Part shown: piece after piece, positions 5,245 to 8,102 of the stretch
How positions within the stretch are numbered: the first letter of the stretch is position 1
How the letters are laid out: each line of letters opens with the position of its first letter
Assembly (NCBI GenBank): GCA_913054485.1
Contig: CAJXHQ010000116.1
Coordinates: 1 to 8,102 of the forward strand
Source: an uncultured Paracoccaceae bacterium
GTDB lineage: Bacteria > Pseudomonadota > Alphaproteobacteria > Rhodobacterales > Rhodobacteraceae
Length of the DNA: 8,102 nucleotides
Direction: 5' to 3'
Notes under the pieces: model-generated
Told to the model about the DNA's origin: nothing
Databases searched by the model: none
The model's input: the letters and a program-made list of their open reading frames with translations, nothing else
Translations under genes and position numbers: made by a program

Positions 5245-6234
5245 TCAGCTGCGGGTTCGCCGCGGGCTTCGCCCGGCAAGGACACCGCTTTCGGCGATGA
5301 TCTCGGATACCAGATGCTCGCGCCGGTAGGCCATTACATGCACCCCTGACACGCCAGCGATCTCGCGGATCTGCTGTATGATTTCAACGCAGATACGCTT
5401 GCCTTCCGCCCCCTGGTCCGGGGCCTTTTCCAGCCGGTCGATCAGCGCATCCGGCACATGGATGCCGGGCACATTGCTGCGCATCCAGCGCGCGGCCCGG
5501 GCCGAGGCCAGCGGGCCGACACCGGCCAGTATGAAGACCTTCTTGTCCAGGCCGAGGTCGCGCACACGCGCCATGAAACGTTCAAACAGAGGCAGGTCGT
5601 AAATATAGTTTGTCTGGATGAACTCCGCCCCGGCCTCCACCTTTTTGGCCAACCGCTCTGGCCGCCACTCATAAGGCGGGATGCAGGGGTTTTCCGCCGC
5701 ACCGAGGAACAGATGCGGCGGGCGGGTGATCTTGCGCCCCGACAGGAACACGCCTTCGTCGCGCATCGTGCGGATGGTGCGCAGCAGGCTGACACTGTCG
5801 AAATCAAACACCGGCTTGGCCCCCGGCTGATCGCCGGCGCCGACCCCGTCGCCGGTCAGGCAGAGCACATTGGAGACCCCCATCGCCGCCGCCCCCAGAA
5901 CGTCGCCCTGAATGGCGATCCGGTTCCGGTCGCGGCAGGAGATCTGGTAGACGGTGGAGTAGCCCGCCCGCGTCAGCAGCGCACTGATCCCGATCGAGGA
6001 CATGTGGCAATTGGCCCCGGAGGCATCGGTGGCATTGATTGCATCAGCAATCTCCGCCAACGGCCGGGCGGCCTCAAACACATCCGCCGGATCGGCGCTG
6101 TCGGGCGGGTTCAGCTCGGAAGTGACGGCGAATTTACCGGCCCGCAAAACCCGTTCCAGACGGCTGTGCGAGACATGGCCTTCGGGCGGCGGGGCGTAGG
6201 CGGGGAAGTTTTTCAGATCCTTGCTCAGGCTCAT
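5245..6234 (-). CDS. metF: Methylenetetrahydrofolate reductase
   Basis: FAD-containing cytoplasmic enzyme of 329 residues that interconverts 5,10-methylene-THF and 5-methyl-THF. The TIM-barrel family marks are FAVTSELNPP (35-44, with E40 equivalent to the catalytic Glu of E. coli MetF), YQISCRDRNR (96-105), LTGDGVGAGD with D129 at the flavin-site Asp, FDFDS, and ILAGVGPLAS. The start is ATG 6234, which overlaps the stop of the upstream MetV-like gene as ATGA, so translation is coupled and a complex is likely. The N-terminal extension of about 30 residues before the barrel is longer than in E. coli. Because it sits beside transporters for methylated amines and is paired with MetV, it more likely runs in the oxidative direction, taking methyl-THF from demethylation to methylene-THF, than in methionine synthesis. 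That direction is inference. The frame is intact. Confidence 0.92.
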   Translation of the reverse strand: MSLSKDLKNFPAYAPPPEGHVSHSRLERVLRAGKFAVTSELNPPDSADPADVFEAARPLAEIADAINATDASGANCHMSSIGISALLTRAGYSTVYQISCRDRNRIAIQGDVLGAAAMGVSNVLCLTGDGVGAGDQPGAKPVFDFDSVSLLRTIRTMRDEGVFLSGRKITRPPHLFLGAAENPCIPPYEWRPERLAKKVEAGAEFIQTNYIYDLPLFERFMARVRDLGLDKKVFILAGVGPLASARAARWMRSNVPGIHVPDALIDRLEKAPDQGAEGKRICVEIIQQIREIAGVSGVHVMAYRREHLVSEIIAESGVLAGRSPRRTRS

Positions 6235-6800
6235 GACCCTGGCTCCTTTTCGTCCCGTTCAGGTGCCAGCGGCACCGCCGCGGGTTCAATCTTGCGCGCC
6301 TCGGGGAAGCTCTTGGCCAGCGCGGCCTTGCGGGCGCTGCGGGCCTCGCGCAGGGCGGCGGCTTTTTCGCGGCTGACCCGCAGCCAGGAGGAGGAGCCTT
6401 GCAGGTTGCGCTCCACTGGCGGCAGCACAACGCCGATCTTGTCGCCGTGCTTCATCCGGCTGGCGCCGTCCCAGGCCAGGGACCATACGCATTTCATCTC
6501 GGGCTTCACTTCGCAAAACCCTCCGGGCCGCACCCCGCCGCAGGGTCCGTTGCGCAGCTCCTTCGGGCAATTCATCGGGCAGGACATGCCGGTCGAAGAC
6601 AGCACGCATTGGCCGCACATCTTGCAATCGAACAGCAGCGACTTAAACCCGCGCTCGACCAGCGCCACCGGCTTTTCCACCCGGCTGTAGCCGATCCGGG
6701 AAAACAGCGGGTCCAGTGCCACCATCGTGCGTTCAAGCAGCTGGTAGGCCACCTCGAAAGTGCGCGAGTGGCGGATCGCAAAGAGACGTATCCGGTACAT
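6231..6800 (-). CDS. MetV-like methylenetetrahydrofolate reductase C-terminal domain protein, eight-cysteine
   Basis: A 189-residue protein of the MTHFR_C family (the group that includes acetogen MetV), the usual partner of a stand-alone MetF. Residues 1-55 are basic and amphipathic. Residues 59-104 carry eight cysteines (59, 62, 65, 74, 78, 87, 96, 104), starting DCKMCGQCVLSSTGMSCPMN and including NGPCGG and GGFCEV. This number and spacing could hold two Fe-S clusters or zinc. The tail from about 140 is Ala/Arg/Lys-rich and low complexity. The start at ATG 6800 is chosen because AGGAAGGA lies about 10 bases upstream and family members begin near the MYRIRLFAIRHS segment; a longer frame to 6974 would run back into the BCCT gene. 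The 3' end overlaps metF by four bases. Likely role: docking or electron-transfer subunit of a MetVF reductase that need not use NAD(P)H directly. Confidence 0.88.
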   Translation of the reverse strand: MYRIRLFAIRHSRTFEVAYQLLERTMVALDPLFSRIGYSRVEKPVALVERGFKSLLFDCKMCGQCVLSSTGMSCPMNCPKELRNGPCGGVRPGGFCEVKPEMKCVWSLAWDGASRMKHGDKIGVVLPPVERNLQGSSSWLRVSREKAAALREARSARKAALAKSFPEARKIEPAAVPLAPERDEKEPGS

Positions 6801-6816
6801 GGCGGTGGGATCCTTC

Positions 6817-6851
6817 CTGCCTGCCGCGGGCCGCCCGGCAGAACCAGGCAG
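6817..6851. repeat. Nested alternative hairpins between the BCCT gene and the metV-like gene
   Basis: An outer repeat CTGCCTG (6817-6823) faces CAGGCAG (6845-6851), and an inner repeat CTGCCG (6821-6826) faces CGGCAG (6836-6841). The two share bases 6821-6823, so they compete rather than stack. They fill the 61-base gap immediately ahead of the ribosome site of the metV-like gene. They may uncouple transporter and enzyme levels or be a weak terminator; no U-run follows. Confidence 0.4.
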
Positions 6852-6861
6852 CCCTTTGTTT

Positions 6862-7680
6862 TCAGTGTACGCTTTCGATCTTGCCAAAATCCAGGTCCTG
6901 ACCGTCAGGCATGGTGCTGATTGCGGCAAGCTCCTTACGTTTGCGGACCAAAATATAGAGCAGACAGGCCACATAGATCCCTACTACCACCGCGCCAATC
7001 CACTGGATCTGCAGCCATTGGCTCTGGAACAGCAGGGTCAGCACGAAGAGCACCAGCACGTTGCCCGCCACATAAACGCCGCGGCCCAGCCGGTAGAGGC
7101 TCAGCGAAAGGTTGTCGGTATAAAGCCGGATCAGCGAGTCCAGCGAGCTGATCACGAAGGTGATGCCGACGATGATCATCGCAATGTTCAGCATGCCGGT
7201 CGTGTCGATGCCAATCTCGTAGTAGTGGTAGAGCACCGCAAACCAGATCGCGATCGGCACCGAGGGGAAGCCCAGCAGCGCAACCAGCAATTTCCAGATG
7301 GTCGGCCCGCCGACAAGGCGCGAGGTGAACTGGCCGAGCATGATCGACCAGGCGCACCACCAGAACAGGTAGAAAGCGTGGTAGTCGGTCAGCGGCAGGG
7401 CGGATTTGTGGATGTTGGTGAAATAGCCGCCAATCAGCGCCGTCGTGCTGGCCAGGCCCTGCACGCCCATCCCCGCATAGAGCCGCATGCCTGCAATCAG
7501 CGCGAAGAACAGCACAGTGGAGCACCAGCACATATTTGATATCAGTCGAGGAGTAGGCACCCGGCAGGATCACCACAAAAACGATCAGGTAAAAGCTGAG
7601 AACGGCGGTGAGAAAGTCGACCACGGTAGCAGTGGGATGAACCTGCTGCGGGCGGCGAAAAGTCGTCCATCTTTGCCCTT
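6862..7680 (-). pseudogene. BCCT-family (betaine/carnitine/choline) transporter, 5'-truncated and frameshifted
   Basis: This is the C-terminal half of a secondary transporter for quaternary ammonium compounds. The main open piece reads from about 7530 to the TGA at 6862: FFALIAGMRLYAGMGVQGL, then the Trp-rich region FYLFWWCAWSIMLGQFTSRL that corresponds to the BCCT signature helix, FVISSLDSLIRLYTDNLSL, and a last helix ending in ILVRKRKELAA. The preceding helix, VDFLTAVLSFYLIVFVVI, followed by AYSSTDIKYV, is encoded in another frame (about 7630-7530). The two join only if one base is removed or two are added near 7520-7535, so the gene has a frameshift. Everything before that helix, about 250 residues in normal BCCT proteins of 500-650, is replaced by an IS21-type sequence beginning around 7685. 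The substrate class is known from the family; the exact substrate is not. Probably inactive. Confidence 0.82.
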
Positions 7681-7684
7681 CTTT

Positions 7685-8007
7685 GTTTAACGGAGGGAGG
7701 GCGGAAGGATCTTCACCGTGGATTTGTATCGCAAGGTTCGGCTGGCGTGCGCAGAGGGCATGAGCAGCGAGCAGCAGCCCGGCATTTCGGGATATCTCGG
7801 GACAGCGTTCGGAAGTTTTTGGCGTTCTCGGTCCCACCTGGTTACCGGAGATCGGCTCCGATCCGGCGTCCGAAGATGGATGGGTTCACCGGGCTTATCG
7901 ATCAATGGTTGCCGGAAGATCAGGAGCGGCCGCGCAAGCAGCGGCATACGGCCAAACGGATTTTCGAGCGACTGCGCGACGAGCATGGGTTCGAGGGTGG
8001 TTACACC
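7685..8007 (+). mobile_element. IS21-family element remnant, left-end piece
   Basis: The DNA changes from BCCT coding sequence to IS21-type sequence between about 7680 and 7718. A TG dinucleotide typical of IS21 ends occurs in TGTTTAACGGAGGG at 7684-7697, but neither the exact end nor a target duplication can be proved. The right side breaks off inside istA at about 8007. The insertion points away from the BCCT gene and explains loss of its 5' half. Confidence 0.55.
7718..8007 (+). pseudogene. istA: IS21-family transposase IstA, N-terminal fragment with a one-base deletion
   Basis: From GTG 7718, with purine-rich GGAGGGAGGGCGG upstream, the frame gives VDLYRKVRLACAEGMS, a typical IstA start. 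After codon 16 the match continues only in the next frame (AARHFGISRDSVRKFLAF, then SVPPGYRRSAPIRRPKMDG, then KQRHTAKRIFERLRDEHGF and EGGYT). One C missing near 7765 explains the shift: restoring it gives SQRAAARHFGIS. Similarity stops at about 8007, roughly 100 codons in, whereas intact IstA is about 400-510 residues, with its DDE core later. istB is not seen. The first frame happens to stay open to the window edge but does not encode IstA. Confidence 0.8.
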
Positions 8008-8102
8008 GCCTCGCGCAGAGCAAGGCCCGGCGGAACTCCTGAACCAGCTCGGACCTGGTCCTTGCGTAACCGGCGCCCTGGCAACCGTCCGCTATATGGG
8101 GA
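8008..8102. other. Unassigned sequence at right edge
   Basis: The 95 bases after the last IstA-like codon do not continue IstA. No protein family is recognised in any frame. They contain a small dyad ACCAG...CTGGT at about 8043-8059. They may be another mobile element or the flank of a deletion through the IS21 copy. Confidence 0.4.

Noticed and set aside
3991..5349. Long plus-strand open frame of 452 codons
   Set aside because: It lies antisense across choX and its leader, has no recognisable domain, and is His/Gly/Arg-rich as expected from GC-rich antisense frames; choX on the other strand matches a known family throughout.
5458..6690. Plus-strand open frame of 410 codons
   Set aside because: Antisense to metF and the metV-like gene, which are clearly real; no ribosome site or family match.
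6935..7837. Minus-strand frame of 300 codons
   Set aside because: It joins antisense IS21 DNA, one true BCCT helix and out-of-frame BCCT sequence; it is not a single protein.
7718..8102. Plus-strand frame from GTG 7718 open to the window edge as a novel protein
   Set aside because: The first 16 codons are IstA and the rest is out-of-frame IstA DNA, so openness is an accident of composition.
1..8102. CRISPR arrays, tRNA or rRNA genes, defence islands
   Set aside because: No regularly spaced repeats, no tRNA-like or rRNA sequence, and no defence-type proteins were seen on either strand.

Overview
The window has the high GC, codon use and gene content of a marine alphaproteobacterium. Rhodobacteraceae (Roseobacter/Leisingera/Phaeobacter type) is my best guess, but it is inferred from family resemblance and not from a marker gene. 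The DNA falls into two parts.

Left part (1-3453), intact. A minus-strand operon reads N-formylglutamate amidohydrolase-like hydrolase (1691-2476), then TRAP small permease DctQ (1156-1674), then TRAP large permease DctM (from 1156 and running off the left edge). It is divergent from an RpiR/SIS-domain regulator (2581-3453, +). The ~100 bp between them carries two 16-bp TGTA-N8-TACA palindromes. One lies on the predicted hydrolase promoter and the other on the predicted rpiR promoter. The module looks like regulated uptake plus deacylation of an acidic N-acyl (perhaps N-formyl) amino compound. The periplasmic binding protein DctP is not in the window.

Right part (about 3620-8102), eroded. The remaining genes read leftwards and concern methylated amines and one-carbon transfer. 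In transcription order they are: a BCCT-type transporter that has lost its N-terminal half and carries a frameshift (about 7680-6862); a MetV-like eight-cysteine protein of the methylenetetrahydrofolate reductase C-terminal family (6800-6231); methylenetetrahydrofolate reductase MetF (6234-5245), overlapping the previous gene by ATGA; and a choline-binding ABC-transporter protein, ChoX (4983-4042), interrupted by two in-frame stops. This stretch is bounded by two broken insertion sequences: an internally deleted IS3-family remnant (about 3625-3985), and a truncated, frameshifted IS21-family istA (7718-about 8007). The choline permease and ATPase (choW, choV) expected after choX are absent, as is anything that should precede the BCCT gene.

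The two transporter genes here are broken while the two folate enzymes are open and translationally coupled. The likely history is an IS-bounded remnant of a choline/betaine uptake and demethylation locus in which MetV-MetF alone is still maintained. Gene-free stretches are 3454-3692 (only weak hairpins), 4984-5244 (choX leader with an 11-codon ORF and a palindrome) and 8008-8102 (unassigned).
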